Below are positions 23,601-37,240 of a stretch of DNA of 64,000 bases, one piece after another. The position numbers and the translations under genes were made by a program. The notes under the pieces were generated by a model, which saw only the letters and a list, made by a program, of their open reading frames with translations, was not told the origin of the DNA and made no database searches. Positions within the stretch are counted from its first letter, which is position 1; each line of letters starts with the position of its first letter. This DNA comes from Morella rubra (taxonomy: Eukaryota; Streptophyta; Magnoliopsida; Fagales; Myricaceae). The stretch is from positions 5,619,209-5,683,208 of the forward strand of contig CM025852.1 of assembly GCA_003952965.2 (NCBI GenBank), given 5' to 3'.

Positions 23601-26600
23601 ATTGCAAGTGCGGGCGTCGTTCAACCCTCCCCATTGCCGCCCAGACGCGCTTCTTAGCCTGGGTCTAGATAATCGTCTAGCCGGCATTCGCTCGCCTTCC
23701 TGCCCCCAGTTTGTAATCGCCCCCTCCCTATATTAGCGCTATTCGCGTCCCCTGACGTGCGCAGCACCTCCCTCCATCTGGGTCCCGCTAATGTCCGTGC
23801 GACCCCCACATTCCCTTAAGGCACGTCGGCCCAACGAGACCCACAGGATGACTATTTCTGTCGCCATTACACGCATACTTACCCGAAGATACTTTGGCCA
23901 GCTGGCGTAGTTCTTATACACGCAGCGCCAGCCTTCACCTAAATGCTCACACGCTGCCGCCCGACATCGCGTCTCCCCCGCCTGGCGTTTACCGCAGGCG
24001 CATCCTAGCGCCACGCAACGCCCGACCTCGCCCTTCAGTGCTGGCACCAAGCCTCCAGTGTCGAAGGTCCATCCCCCTCAAAATATCCTTCCACGGTCAA
24101 TCCGACGACACCCGGCCGTAGTCACGGGTAGTGCAACATATGGCCCAGTCCGTGGACAGCACATCCGCACAAAGGTATCAGAGTGAAATACCGTTCTACA
24201 TCCGAAAGGCACCACGCGCTCTTTGCTGCGACCCAGCGTGAAAAGGTACCAGCTAATTCAGCGCGACCCATGTGCCGAGCTAGAGTCGGCCAGCATCACG
24301 GATGGCGTCAAACTTAAGACGCCTGGATCTTCGACCTTAGTAGACACCCTCTAGTTACCAATGCACAAGCTAGCCAGTTAATCTACAGCGCCAAGCCCCG
24401 ATCCGCGTTCCAGCTATTAGGAAACCGCCGCGCACCTCTTTGAACTAAGGCACTCACCTCGAGCACACGATCAATGCTCAGCCCCTTCTCCGAAGTGAAT
24501 GACCGAGAGCATTCCCACACACCCCTTTTGTGCCAAAACGGGAACACTGGCATCTCCTTGCCCGAGCAGTGTCAGTTCGCAAGCATGGCCGGAGCAGACC
24601 CTCTGGCTCAGAACTACCCAACTGATTACTGGAGCCACACCCGCCTTGATATAACGCGATTTTAAAGTTTTCCGCACGTAGCGCATCAAAGCGAACCTTC
24701 ACGAACGATCAAGACACCACTGGCCCCGGCGCCATTCAATATTTTGACGCACTGCTCCTTGCCACTTTGTCGCCCACGCGCGACTATCCTGGGATCCTAA
24801 TTGCCGCCACTCGCAATCATACATGGCACAAGCTACGACTTGGCCCGCCAGACAGGTCTAATCATCGGAACAGAAGTCAATCAATCCTGGAAGTACCCCC
24901 TTGCCTGAAAACGTTTCACTATCGGGTTATTTTGCTAACCCTTCTGAGAGACCACTGCATACACTCAACTATGGATACACAAGCATTAAAGACACCACAG
25001 AATAACTCCGGCAGAGGTGTGATATTCATGCTCTCTATTTTACCACACATCCTTGCTCACTCCATTGCCCTCTTCCGCTAACTAGATTTAACAGATCGCT
25101 CTTACTTCTTTATCTCGTCGGACTTCGGTTGGAGTACGGCGTGAGTATAGCCGTCTAGCCATCTCGACATCTACCTGTGGGCGACTTGTCTAAGGACTCA
25201 AGATCGCGCCCACCAGCTCCACTAGAAGTAAATCGTGCGTAGTCTCCTCATCCCTTCACTGGTGCAGCACTCGGTAACGGGAACGTCGAGAAGATCGGAA
25301 ACGATAACGGACCGTTCGCAGAACCATCATCCAACGCATGGCTAAACTTGCAACATTCCGCTTCAATCAAGTATCTCCCCTCTAATACATGTACCGGACC
25401 GCTAATCATCTTAGTAGAATGCTTGTCCTTCACTGCAATCAAAACCTACATAACGCTCGCTCAGTCCCCAATTCAGGCGCCGACAGTGAATGCCCTTGAG
25501 ATATCATTCTATTCTAACCCCCTCGCCTTCGATGGGCTCTGGAACCGCGCTGTCAGGCAATGACAAATGCCACTCACACATTTTGGTTCACCCCCATCAG
25601 CTCGCCCCTGCAGGCAGAACGGCCAGTCTAAACCCCACCCAACTCCCCACTAATATTTCATGAGACTACTGCCTAAACTCGTCCATAGGATCGATACCTG
25701 ACTACCGCGCCCCTCGACACTAGTGCCAAACTAGTGAGAACCGTCTCATAGTAACCATCTCACGTACGCTCGACCGAGCCAAATCACGCAGACGCCCGTT
25801 ACATGATCACGAGACAACGTACGAAGGTCCATGGACTCGGATCCGTTGCTCTTTCAGGCGATGTCCGATCTGATACCCCACAGATGCATAGGTCTTAACT
25901 TGATGTGTCTCCGTCTCTTTAAACCACTTCCTATCCCCCATAGCCGTGCAACTCTGCTTGAACTGCCTCGCTCACACGGTCTCCACATCAACTCACTGGC
26001 TGCGAATACAACGAGATGAAGTTCAATACCACGACACGGCCCTGGACTACATATCCACAGAAAAAAGCCAAGCCAGTTCAGCCCGCAACGCTCAGGGCGA
26101 CAACCACATCCGCTCTCCGTGCACATTTTCCCGCCTTCGACCACAATCTGTTTGCAACCTCGCAAGAAGGCCTCAAGACCATCCCATCCTAACAGCCACT
26201 ATAGCTCCCTTCCCACCACGCCAACCCATAACGACTCCGCCAAGGGGCTAATCAACGCCACTGTCATTATAACCACAGGACCACCCAGCCCATAGTACGT
26301 AACTCCTAACAGCCCACTTAACAACCCAAGTACCTGCAACTGCGCAGTGGCCACATCTGCCCTTTCAAGATATAGGCAGCTACGAAGTACTGTGATCGAG
26401 CCTTCAGACTATTATACCTTTACGATAACCCGCACCACGCTTCTGCTTCCCTCGTGCAGACCTATAGTCAAAGCGACCGTTTCTCCACCACATATACCAA
26501 GCCAAGACCACCCGCCACCCCCGAGACGAACTGTCTCGACTCACACTTACCACTATAGCAACTATCGCCGAAGCTGACTGAGATTGGCTTGCCCGCATCG

Positions 26601-29600
26601 CCCTGATCGAAGAATGGCCCTCACAGATCTACCGACGACGTAACGCAATGCTGTCGTGGACGCAAAAATATTCCTGAGAATGATTTTTGACGCGAGGTAA
26701 ACCACGTAATTGTCAAGAATCGACAATCGGCCATGCCATTGTTCCCGGGAGCTTCACCGCGCCTTTAAAATTGTGCTCCGCTCAGTATGCATTTCACTAT
26801 GCAATGGAGAGCGCGCTCAGTCTCCGGCTAATAGCGGAAGTCCCTTCACGCAGCTCATTCACCCCACTTAGCGACAGCACGATCCACACTCGCGCAGTGA
26901 TGGCTGAGATCGTCAACCATAGTCCGTTCTCAATTACATCTCATCCAAAGATGCGCCGGCCTTTGGGCCTCCCCGCATCCGATAAACACTCGCTCTATTT
27001 CAGGCGTCATTTTAACCCTATTCAGGGTCAGGCCTTAGCCGGAAGCCCTGTCCAGCTATAATACACTTACCAGTGCAAATCGCGCTGATCGACTCGACAT
27101 TCGCAGAAGAAGATGTCATGTTTATCCTATCCTGTCCAATTCTCTCCAAGGCGAACGTTACGGTGATCATTACTTCGAAGCACCATGCTGGTTACCAAAA
27201 GGACCTCAAATCATGGTACTTCGCAACAACGTACCGCCCTCAGCCTACCAGGCCACGACACTGACGATGATACCGCACCTACGTTATCCCCACAACGCAC
27301 AAGCTGAGCCCTCTTCCATACATCGCATTCTCCATCTGCTACCAGTCACAACCAAATCTACCGCATCATCATCCAATTGAACACCACTCCAAGTAACCCA
27401 TACCCAACCCCATTAACACACAGCCGCTTTCACTCCGAGAGCAAGCCGACTATGGGGTATACATGACACTGAACTCAGGCCCCCGGTGCCTACCTCGCCA
27501 CACACTCATTCGTCCCCTCGTCCAAGCACGAGCGCATATCATGATATCGGCACCTACTCCCTCCCACGAGCACAAAAATCACCCCATACGATCATACCTC
27601 ATAGACACATAGTCACCATCCTACCATCTAATATCCTCGCCTGCGCATGGCCATCCCGAGCACTAACACGCGAGCACACAGCTTGCAAAGCACTCACACG
27701 ACTTATCTCTACATCGCGCCATCTATTGTCGGAAAGATTAAGTCTTCCTGCGATTCATCGAACGCACGTATACCGTATCCAACACCCACGCACTTCTCCA
27801 ACTACCTTCATATCCCTCCACGGTAACGCGTGCTAGATATTAACTCTACCTCCAGTCAGCATAACCGCCGCCGCTACACAACAAGCGATCAGTTCCACAC
27901 ACCATTCCCTGAGTACCCAGACCCCTCGAGACGAAAAAGACGCCAGATTAGGTAACCCATCCTCAACCCCGGCCACACATTCCGGTCTGCAGTACGCCAA
28001 CCGAACCCAACGAACCTCAGACTTGCATCAGAAGTGCACAGAGCTGCCCTCATTACAAGCTCAACTCAGCACCCGCGCGCATACAGCCCGATCGACTTGC
28101 GTGGCCGGTTATGCTCATCCTTCGCGGAAGCCCGCGAACCAAAACCCCATAATACAACGCCGCCGAGCAACCTTCCCACCCTGGAAAGTTACAGAATTAC
28201 TCCCCACTAATGGCGTAATCGCGATGGAAGATCGAGACTATAATACAGCACAGGTCACTCCAAGAGCCCTCAATCCACCACGTCACGTATCCAACCGGCC
28301 TACAGAGCATCAGGGCAGCCTACCAGCACCACGCATAGATACTTGCGCAACTCGCAGCACAAAACACATCCCGCCAACACATGCGACGAACCGTCAAGCC
28401 AGACCGCCCATCCGCTCCCTACGGGGCAGCCGTCCAGCCAGCCATCCTTCCGCCACCATCACGGCAGATTGGAATCTGTACTTTTTAGTGTATCGTGCCA
28501 ACGCTAAAGTAATACGCGTTTATACCCCCATGCCACGAAACTTTTGCTATAATGGACCGCCTAAGGACGTTAAGGCCCTCTAAGTTCATCGTTTACCCGG
28601 CATCAGATTCGAATACCGGAGCTCTCTTCGTACGTGTTCCTGATCCATACACTTCCGGGTGGACGCTCCACCTCGAGAGCGACCAGCGTCTTCTACTTAC
28701 ATACTCCCCAGTGAGTCCTTCATACCTTTGCGGTGCTAAGTCCTTACCGGCGACCAAACAGTTCAATTTCTAGCAGACTCAGAAGACAATCGCAACCCTT
28801 CGATGTACGAATCCCCTACGAGTAACCGTCGATAATGCCGCACTTGTCTTCAACCCTCAGGCCGCAATATTGTCTTCCAGATTAGTCGCTAACCGAATCT
28901 CGACGACCCGTGCTCCCGGCGGTCTTTGGCGACTTCCGTCCAAGTGTCTCACACGAACCCTACTCGGAGCCCGCGCCCCGTGGTCTCACTTCCAAAGCCG
29001 CTCTCGCCGAGCTAGCCGACTTCTGCATCCAATGACCACGCCCAACTGTGATGCACGGCGTCGTGCCCCTCAATGATCAGCCACCTACAGACTTTGCGAC
29101 ACTCACTGTAAGCCGCAACCACTCCACCCACAACTTACCGAACAGGCCATCCTCACCACCATACGCACCCACTATTATCCACCCCGCACTCCTGTTGAAG
29201 AAGGATCTTGTCAGGCCCTAGCAACCTAAGGATTGAACTGAACCCTACACACGAATTCTGCATCCCAGTGAATACACGAGACCCCCAGGAATCCCCACAG
29301 CCACGAGTCACTCCCGCACACCCACACCATCCGCAGCCTGCATAGGAGTGCCTACCTCATCACTGCAGCGCCCTAACCATCAACCATAAACTTGATTCCT
29401 ACTTATACACCGTCAAACACTCACCACACCCACACCCTAACCAAATACGCAATCATCGATACCTATACAATCTCCCCTTGTAAACTCCAACAAATCCTTG
29501 GAACAAACCCGCTCCCCATAGTAGCATCAGAAAATCCCATCGACCTCACCTCCGCCAATACATCCTGTACGCTCTCGCACGCAGCAACACTCCCGACCTT

Positions 29601-32150
29601 CATTGATACCCATCCCGAGGATCACTTCTCACCCGACTCCCTCCATAGCCCCTACTCATCCCACCACGTCGTGACAACGACCGTTCATGGCCCCCACGGC
29701 CATCTCACAACGACCGACAGACCACACCGCAACCACTCCACCCTCCATCCAAATGACCCATTACAAAACCTCACGCATATCAGCCTCTGCCAGCTACACT
29801 ACCACTAACATATATTCACGAAGAAGACTCCAGCAGCCCGACAACCCTAGTTACACATGTGCCAACACCCTAAAATGCCAACCTCGTTAAAGACGCGGCA
29901 GACACGACGTCCCGACATCAGATCACCATTCGCAACCTACTGCATCTACTCACCATACCAACCGTCTAGATCACACACAACGCATTCTCCTCAAGAATAG
30001 ATGCCGGTCTGCGTACAATCATCCACCGCCGCCACCCTGCCCTGCACCTCCAGCCATGTAAATTCCACCTGGGCGGTCTTAGCGCGGAGACTTCGACCGC
30101 GACGCGGATACAGACCACCTCTCCTAGTCGAAAACTCGGCAAAGTCTATCAAGCGTGCGCGCGCGCACTCTTTTGAGCCTCCCACCCACCCCGCCTCACC
30201 AGCCCGCCCACCTGGTTGTATCAACTACTGAACCACCTCCCGAACCAGCACGTCCACGATCACGCGTTGCACACTCCATTATTCACCCCGCCCCCCGGGC
30301 CCGTTCCAACTACTTTCACCCTTCTGCTATCTGGTCCCAGCACTCCATTACAAAATACCTACCCCACAAGACTCAATCACGCACTCGCCATTCCCGGCTC
30401 CTGCAAAAGCTACCCTAAGACCCCTGCGGCTGGAGTCAAAATGGTGAGACGCCTCGGGGCGACGCCCACAAATGGCGAAGTCCCAATGGTTAGCAACTGC
30501 TTAATCCTCACATCAGCGTCAATCCTGACGTATCACTGCCGCTCACATAACAGTCAAGTACGCTAACGCTGCGTACTAGAATCCGCGCATCGGCCGAGAA
30601 TACTCCATAGGACAACGACGGGCACACCTAGATCGTAACCCCCGCAGCATCCATCCTCCACCTAGCCCCGACCTCACAATCGCCCCGTCTGCTACCATCC
30701 CAACATAGTCTCATTCACCGAGCCCGGTCGCCAAGCAACCAGACCACAGGTCCCCAATCGAGGCCAGGCCCTAGGCGGCTGCAATAACGTAGCGATCTCA
30801 GCTTGATCGTCGACGGTCCGCATGCCTAGCGCAAGCCCACTCAGATGTTTAATCCAACGCTCAACCCAAGCCCAGCCCTCTACATGCGAAAGCCACTGCC
30901 TCACAAGGGCCGTCTCATAGCCCCGTCATTGCTGACACCCGAATCTTCGGTACACCCACTACTTGTCAAAAACCTCACTAACCATTCTAGCGAGTTGTAC
31001 TGCATCCCCTGACACTGTTCTTACTCACCCTAGTCGCGACGGCCACAGCAATATCACTAATCATCCGCGCCATAAATACACCACGCTCACGAGACACTAT
31101 GAGCCGCGCCCATCAGCTCTCCGCCAAGGCATCATAACCAATTCCGTAGATAATCATCTCTGAACGACCCTCAACATTCTCAGTAGACCATAACACCTCA
31201 CCGTCCCTAACGTTCTACATACCATCACGCTCGCCCGTCGAACGGAAAATACCCAATAACGAGGGCTACCTTCCACCTTGGCTACCATACATACAGATAT
31301 CTTAACCTCCCCAGCACGCACCGCGACCTCCAACAGGCAACATTACCCAACTGAACGCAGCCATGTCGAGTGTAACTCACACTAAAAAGCACACCCTAAC
31401 TCCCCCTCACCACACCAGCAGTTAGTCTCTCCCCCAACCCGCCCACGGTACGCTAACTCGACGGGCTCATCCCGGACTCAACACAGTCCGGAACTACATG
31501 ACAATGCCTGGTCTAAAGATACTCGCTCACTACCGAGCATCACTCTATAAACCAGCCTCGGACCGCGCCACACAACCGATTAAGCAGCCCTTACCTCATT
31601 CCGCGAGTCCGTCCATATACGCCAGTATACGAGCGGATCATCCCACTGCCACCGCCACGGTGCGAGATCAGTACAGTCTACTCGTTTGCCCGTAGTCTTT
31701 CGGTCCCCTGCCACACTCCACCCTGAAGTTTCCTCTCTATTGAAACGCTGCACCCCGTACGACTCCTGAATCCGCCATTCCGACATCTTCCAGCCGGCTC
31801 AAACCTTATACCACTCCTCTCACTATCAACACCCACCGTCGCCCCTCTGCCGCACGAGCCGCGTACTAGAAGATTACGGACCTTGCGTCGTGACGATGTC
31901 AAACCGTGCTAGACCTTGCGCCGGGCCTCCTGCACGTTCTGAGCTGGGTCGTGCCCCGTTCAACTGTCAATTACGAATCCATATACTCTCTCGATGCATC
32001 CAGATCCACAACCATAGCCCCCCGCTCAGCACACCTCACACTTACGCAAACAACTAGTCAGCCCCGTCGTTTGTAGCACTACCTCTGTCTGCAGTTCTCC
32101 CCACACATGCACCGCTCACTTCTCCCCACGATTAATCTCCCAACACGGAC
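17655..32150. other. Anomalous CpG-rich, C-skewed block without genes or repeats
   Basis: Composition changes abruptly at the gap. Sample 60-base lines: 18001-18060 has about 21 C and 15 G; 29401-29460 has about 24 C and 3 G; 29701-29760 has about 30 C and 5 G. CpG is common (8 in 18481-18540), whereas flanking plant DNA is AT-rich and CpG-poor. I saw no homopolymer longer than six, no microsatellite, no tandem repeat, no transposon signature and no reading frame with a known domain; the longest open frame (28023-28583) is explained by low G reducing TAG and TGA. The sequence looks close to random with drifting base bias. The most likely explanation is low-quality or non-genomic consensus at the start of the contig. 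Foreign DNA or an unknown repeat class is less likely but not excluded. Confidence 0.7.
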
Positions 32151-32430
32151 ATGGTCTTGAGGAAAGGCAAAGAAGTACCTACAAGGTTCAGAGCGAGAGG
32201 AGTAGGGAAGGGTTTTTGGAAGAGCTAAACCCGGTTAACACGGGTTTGGAGAACGGTGTAGATGGTGGGAATGTTGGTCAGCTATGTACGTAACAATGGA
32301 GGGAATGTGGCGCAATATACTGAGTTAATTTGATTTTCTAACTATACATCCACTTGAGTAAACTTGTTATAAAGAGTTTTGAATAGATATATAAATAACA
32401 AACTAGACGGGTGGGAAACGTATCTAGTGG
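32151..32430. other. Purine-rich, C-poor transition segment
   Basis: The strand bias flips here: 32161-32220 has about 23 G and 6 C, the opposite of the preceding kilobases. After about 32320 it becomes AT-rich and plant-like. No gene is visible. Confidence 0.5.
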
Positions 32431-33240
32431 AGGTCACACTTAATCAGTAGTCGTGCTTATGATGTCATCGTTCCTACACGTCAGATCCTCTTCCTTCACA
32501 GCAACACGCGCCTATCCACTCTAGCACGTATGCATAGTGCCTGCAGAGTATATCGACTTACGACCTTGTTGACGCGTGCGCGCGCTATATAAATAACACT
32601 CGCAGTAATAGGAACTTCTGGCCTAGTCGGATGTCCAAAACCCAACAGATCAAAACGTACCCTCTGCAGTACAAGCGCTCGTGTGCGTCGAGAATACACC
32701 TTTCGCAGTATCACCATATTCGCGCGCTTCCATTGCTTCTCGCTCTCTATCTAGATACCCGCCACAAAGACAAATCGACATACCAACTATATCACAACAC
32801 ACGCTGTCTATAGAGTCCATCGAGGTACTCTGCTGCATGAGAACTCTCAGTTGTATCTAAGCACACTACTCGTGTAGACGCCCTTCTTTGGATCCGACCT
32901 TCGCCGCGATTGTTCTACTCTCTCGGCTCCCACTCGCTCACGACACCGCTAGTAATGCATTACCTGTGGTACATTGTTTTTAGGTGTCCACAACAACTCT
33001 CGATATGCCTTCCCACATCAGTAGTCTTTTATTTCTCCTATGAAGGACGCGTGAGCCCAATGGGATCATACACTGTGCCACTCATGAGTAAATATCTTAT
33101 AACCAGTAACGCTGCTTATCTCTTCACTGCTCTAAGGCTATCTTATACTGCCCATGTTCTTCCGTTATGCTCTCTTTGCGTCAGCTTCCTTGACACTACC
33201 CCTTTTGTGGACAACCAGTGGTCGCCAATGTGAATTTGAT
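32431..33240. other. Second CpG-rich random-looking island
   Basis: CpG-dense sequence without repeats or domains resumes here and ends close to 33240, where ordinary AT-rich plant sequence begins. The frame at 32910-33233 has no recognisable features and is not called as a gene. Confidence 0.55.
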
Positions 33241-34380
33241 GAAGACCGTTGGATGACTACGAAGGCCTATTCACACATCGCCTCCTTAGGAAAGACCACG
33301 TGTCTGTAGAAAACCCAGGGAACAAAGGAGACCCTATCATATCTCATATCTCATCCATCTTTCCTTCTTCCTTATATACGATAACAGATTTAGAACAAAA
33401 TTGCATATTACCTTATTGTTTAGTTTTTGTTTATTTTTTAATTTTCATTCTATTACAATTAGTTGTCTTGTTGTTTAATTCTCTTTGATTATTGTTGTAT
33501 TAATTTTTTAGTGAGGTAACCAGTTATGAGATTTGTGACGTTTGCAGGTGTTGTAGCTGAATTGTATTGAGGTAAAAATTTGTTTACTTATTTAGTTAAT
33601 TATTTATTGTAGTTCATTAGTTAATTTAGATTTTTAGAGTATATATTAGGTTGTGAAATCGTGGAGGATGGGCTTGATTGGAAGATTTAGTTTTGTTTGA
33701 AGTTTCATATGTTGAAGATTGAGGATGCAGAAGTGCCGATGATGATATTGATTGGATTATTTGGTCTTTGAATTGGTTGGAATTATTGATTGATGTACAT
33801 ATTTTATGAATTGACTGAATAATATGTTGTATGAGATATATTTTAAATATATTTTGATGCAAATTTATATTAATAGTGTGATGTGTGAGGTTTTATATAT
33901 TTTTAATGCATTTGATATTGTGTTTGAATTATGTTTAGAGTATATATTTTAATAAAATTTGAATTTTTTGAAATTGTGTTTGAATTTGATATGTTGGATT
34001 GTGTTTGAATTTTTTTGAGTTGATCTGTGAATTATTAGCTATTTTGAATATCATTAAATGTTAGGAAATTTGATGAAAATACTTGAATTTATGTTTAGTT
34101 TTACGATGAACCAATTTAAACTGTTTAATTTTAAAATGACGACATATTATAATTAGGGTATGAGTATGTTTTAATTTATAATTTGGTTTATATTTAGGTT
34201 TTTTAACATACTATTATAAGCTTTAAATGGAACTATTAGCGTCATTAGGATTTAGGATTAGAAACTCTTATAATTTTCTTTTTTAAAAAATTTGTTTTTA
34301 ATAATATGGATACGTTTATTATTATTATACTAATCAATTGAATAATGAATACAGACAACAAGTAAGAGAATGTCTATTAT
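33241..34380. other. AT-rich plant intergenic DNA
   Basis: T-rich and GTTTGAATTT-rich sequence with long AT stretches, similar in texture to the rest of the plant portion. No gene or bounded repeat was recognised. Confidence 0.5.
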
Positions 34381-35264
34381 TTGTGAGAGTAGATCTAAAA
34401 GATTGGGGGTGGGGGGTTTGATGTGTAAAAGGAAACTAAAAAAAAGAAGGAAGTTTTCAAGTCATACTGTGGATATCTAAGGATGAAAACTGATTGATCC
34501 AGAGAGCCATGGCAAATGTAAATTGTATAGACGTTGGGTGCTAACCAAAACGTAAAGGACATTAATATGAGTATATTGAAGGGTGGTTTAGCTATAAGAG
34601 AATAATTAAGTTAGATTATCTCAAACGAAGTTACCTAAAGATTTTTACCAAATTGGTAGAAGGTGGGATGTGTGAGAGAGTGAAATAGATAATATGATGA
34701 GAAAAGAGTTACGTGGGTTTCAGCCCAGATTCATATATTGTAGATGAGTTGTAACTTTAGGGTGGTGGTGCGGTGGGTTTAAATATGATTTGACTGCGCT
34801 ATGATTTAGTTATGTCTATGTAAACGATTGAGGATGTTGATATTATCTTGATGAGAAGAGTAATGTTGAGGATTTTATTTTGAAGGTCTTAAGATTTGTT
34901 TGCTAAAGAATGAATCTGGTTACAATATTGACCTATATGTACTGTGACCTGGACCATCTTTATCTGATTACCTATTGTGTTGCACAAGGATACTTTCACG
35001 ATTTCGTAGAAGTGCAGATCCAAAAGGAGTTTCAAATTGAAATAGCATTGAGAGATGTAGATAAGAATGTGGATTGATAAGGTCTTGGATCAGTGGATAA
35101 TGAATAATCCTTAATAATGTTGAATTGTCAAATTAAAAAGCAAATCGGACTTTAGTGTCAGGTGAAAAGGTAGTACTTGTCTTGTAGCGGCATAATATAC
35201 GAATGAGGTAATTGTGATATCTTTAAAAATCTTGAAATTTGTGATATGGTTTAAAGGGAATTGA
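34381..35264. other. C-poor, purine-rich stretch
   Basis: C is rare on this strand (two in 34561-34620). It is not organised in any frame. Around 34830-34900 the wording loosely recalls the Gypsy reverse-transcriptase 'DD...' region, but with far too many changes to claim. It may be real diverged repeat or poor consensus. Confidence 0.35.
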
Positions 35265-37240
35265 ACGCTCTGCGTCGCTTATCACAACGTTCTACCATTG
35301 TGTAGAACGTTTTGCTTGACATCTATCCTTCCACACGGGTCGTTATTCATCTATCGAGTTGTTTCGAGAACGGTCTGTTGCCTAGTTTTGTAACTCTTAT
35401 GCAACACTCTCTGTACTGATGTGTACCGTATAAAATGTACGTTTAATTCCTTGCTTGGCTCTGCAGTAATCTTACTCTGATTTGTGCGCAATCTGGATCC
35501 TTGTGAACTTCAGCCTTTGGTCACTGCTGCTTCGAGTTATAACGGTATGCAATTGTGCGGGTTTGTTTACGTTATCCCTGGTTCGACACCGCAAAATAAT
35601 GAAATGTGTAGACACGAGGTTGCTTGGACAAACTTCTTAAAGTAGCGAATTTGTTGATGTCTTACTAGGGTTCGCCTGATATGTCAATAATTTATGTTGC
35701 GAGTCCTGTGTCGTCATTCGTGTGTTCCGTCTTATCCGTCGCCTCATCCGACCCTCCCTGTTGGTCTGTACGCGGCTTCACTGGTTGGATGAAGAGGCTC
35801 TTATGCTCGACCCTGCTTCTCATCATCCGATCGGAACGCGGATCATACTGGACTGACAGGGATGAATCGGTTAAAGAAGTTCCCGACATGACGCGCCTTG
35901 AGTGCGTGAGTGAGCTTTTTGAACCTTTTCTGAAAGCCTCTGTGCTTCGGTATAGTGCTTGTACATTGCAAAGATACTTACGAATACTTCAGGAAATAGC
36001 TCGCCTTTGCTAGTCCAATGCAGTGATTATTCTGTAATATATTGGTTTGTTACAATTGCACGAGTATTTGCTGAAAGTGCGATGTGTTGTGCTGATGCGA
36101 CCCTAACGCAGCCGTTCACAGCGTAGCCAACATGGTCAAGTATAATGCTGCCCACGTGCACCGAACTGCGTAAAACAATACTAACGCAAAAGTGAACTAA
36201 CGACTATTGATTTGTTGGCAGCCCTGATACCTCCTCTAATTCGCCCAGTATCACAGCTCTGAGCTCGGCCTATTCCTTGGTATATCCGTTAGAACGGATC
36301 TGCGCGACGCAACACGGACGGAGACTGCAGGCATCAAACCTGCGCGCTTCCGCGACTCTTTCCCCCGTGTGTTATTCAAACGATACGTGACTTGCTTCTC
36401 GACCTTATACACTGTACTAATGCTCCATCCCGAATAGGAGGTCTGTGTGAGTCCCTGTGTATCACGACTCTATCTCATGGCGATGCATCTCGATAGCACA
36501 ATCGGTAATCATTGCTCGAGTGCGTGCGCGATCTCAACAGTCAGTGTACGCTTCCATGAGTCTCAGCGTCGCTAAATAGTGTATAGCCACGGCGTCGTGC
36601 GATGAACTGATTAAGGCATTCAAGGTCTACTTAACTACTCTGGATAAATCCGGCAACCACTGCTCACTTCAGTCCACATATCGTCTCGACTGGAAGTACG
36701 CTGAGGGCGTAAAGTGTTTAACCCCGTAAGCGTGACGCTACTATCACTCCCAGGCTCACATCACCCGCTTCTCCATGGTTCGAGGCGTTTTCTCCAGACT
36801 CTGTTAGCACTCTCACAGAGAGCGCTCGCTGCATCGTCCGAACGAGCTGGGCCCATATCTTATATGAAACACCATGTTATACATAAACCGTCGATCTGGA
36901 CCCATGTTCTGAACTGCTAATCTCATGACTGCAGATCGCGACCTCTCTAGGTACCAACGCACTAATATGAGTTTGCGTGATCTCTACTTTGTAATACCGT
37001 GTCCTCTTAAAGCTTCCGTGTTCTAGCATGTCCTACGCGCAGCAGCTCGTCTCATACTCATCGTCTGTCCATCTTATTTATCATACGATGACGCATCTAT
37101 TAATTCTCTCTAGAGCGCGTATCTCCTTCCTAGTCACGGTCGTCAGTGATTCTGTTTTTCGCGCGTCACTTCTGTCGCGGCATCATCTCCAGTAGCCATC
37201 CATGACGCGATCCTAACTTCCTTATGTGACTGACCATCTC
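35265..37240. other. Third CpG-rich random-looking island
   Basis: CpG-rich (seven in 36481-36540), without repeats, homopolymers or domains. Its base bias is more T-rich than the first block. It ends near 37240, where homopolymer-rich plant sequence resumes. Frames at 35681-36013 and 36714-36920 show no features. Confidence 0.55.

Noticed and set aside
28023..28583. 186-codon open frame in the anomalous block
   Set aside because: No domain, low-complexity His/Thr/Arg/Pro composition caused by C/A-rich sequence, and scarce G lowers the chance of TAG and TGA stops.
17655..32150. Bacterial or organellar insertion
   Set aside because: Bacterial DNA of this GC content would show long dense genes and ribosome-binding sites; no rRNA, tRNA or organelle gene was recognised.
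17655..32150. CRISPR array, satellite or telomere-like array
   Set aside because: No regularly spaced repeat and no TTTAGGG-type array could be found.
34830..34900. Gypsy reverse-transcriptase trace
   Set aside because: Resemblance to the 'FIDDILIYS...EEH' region is too weak and in no consistent frame.
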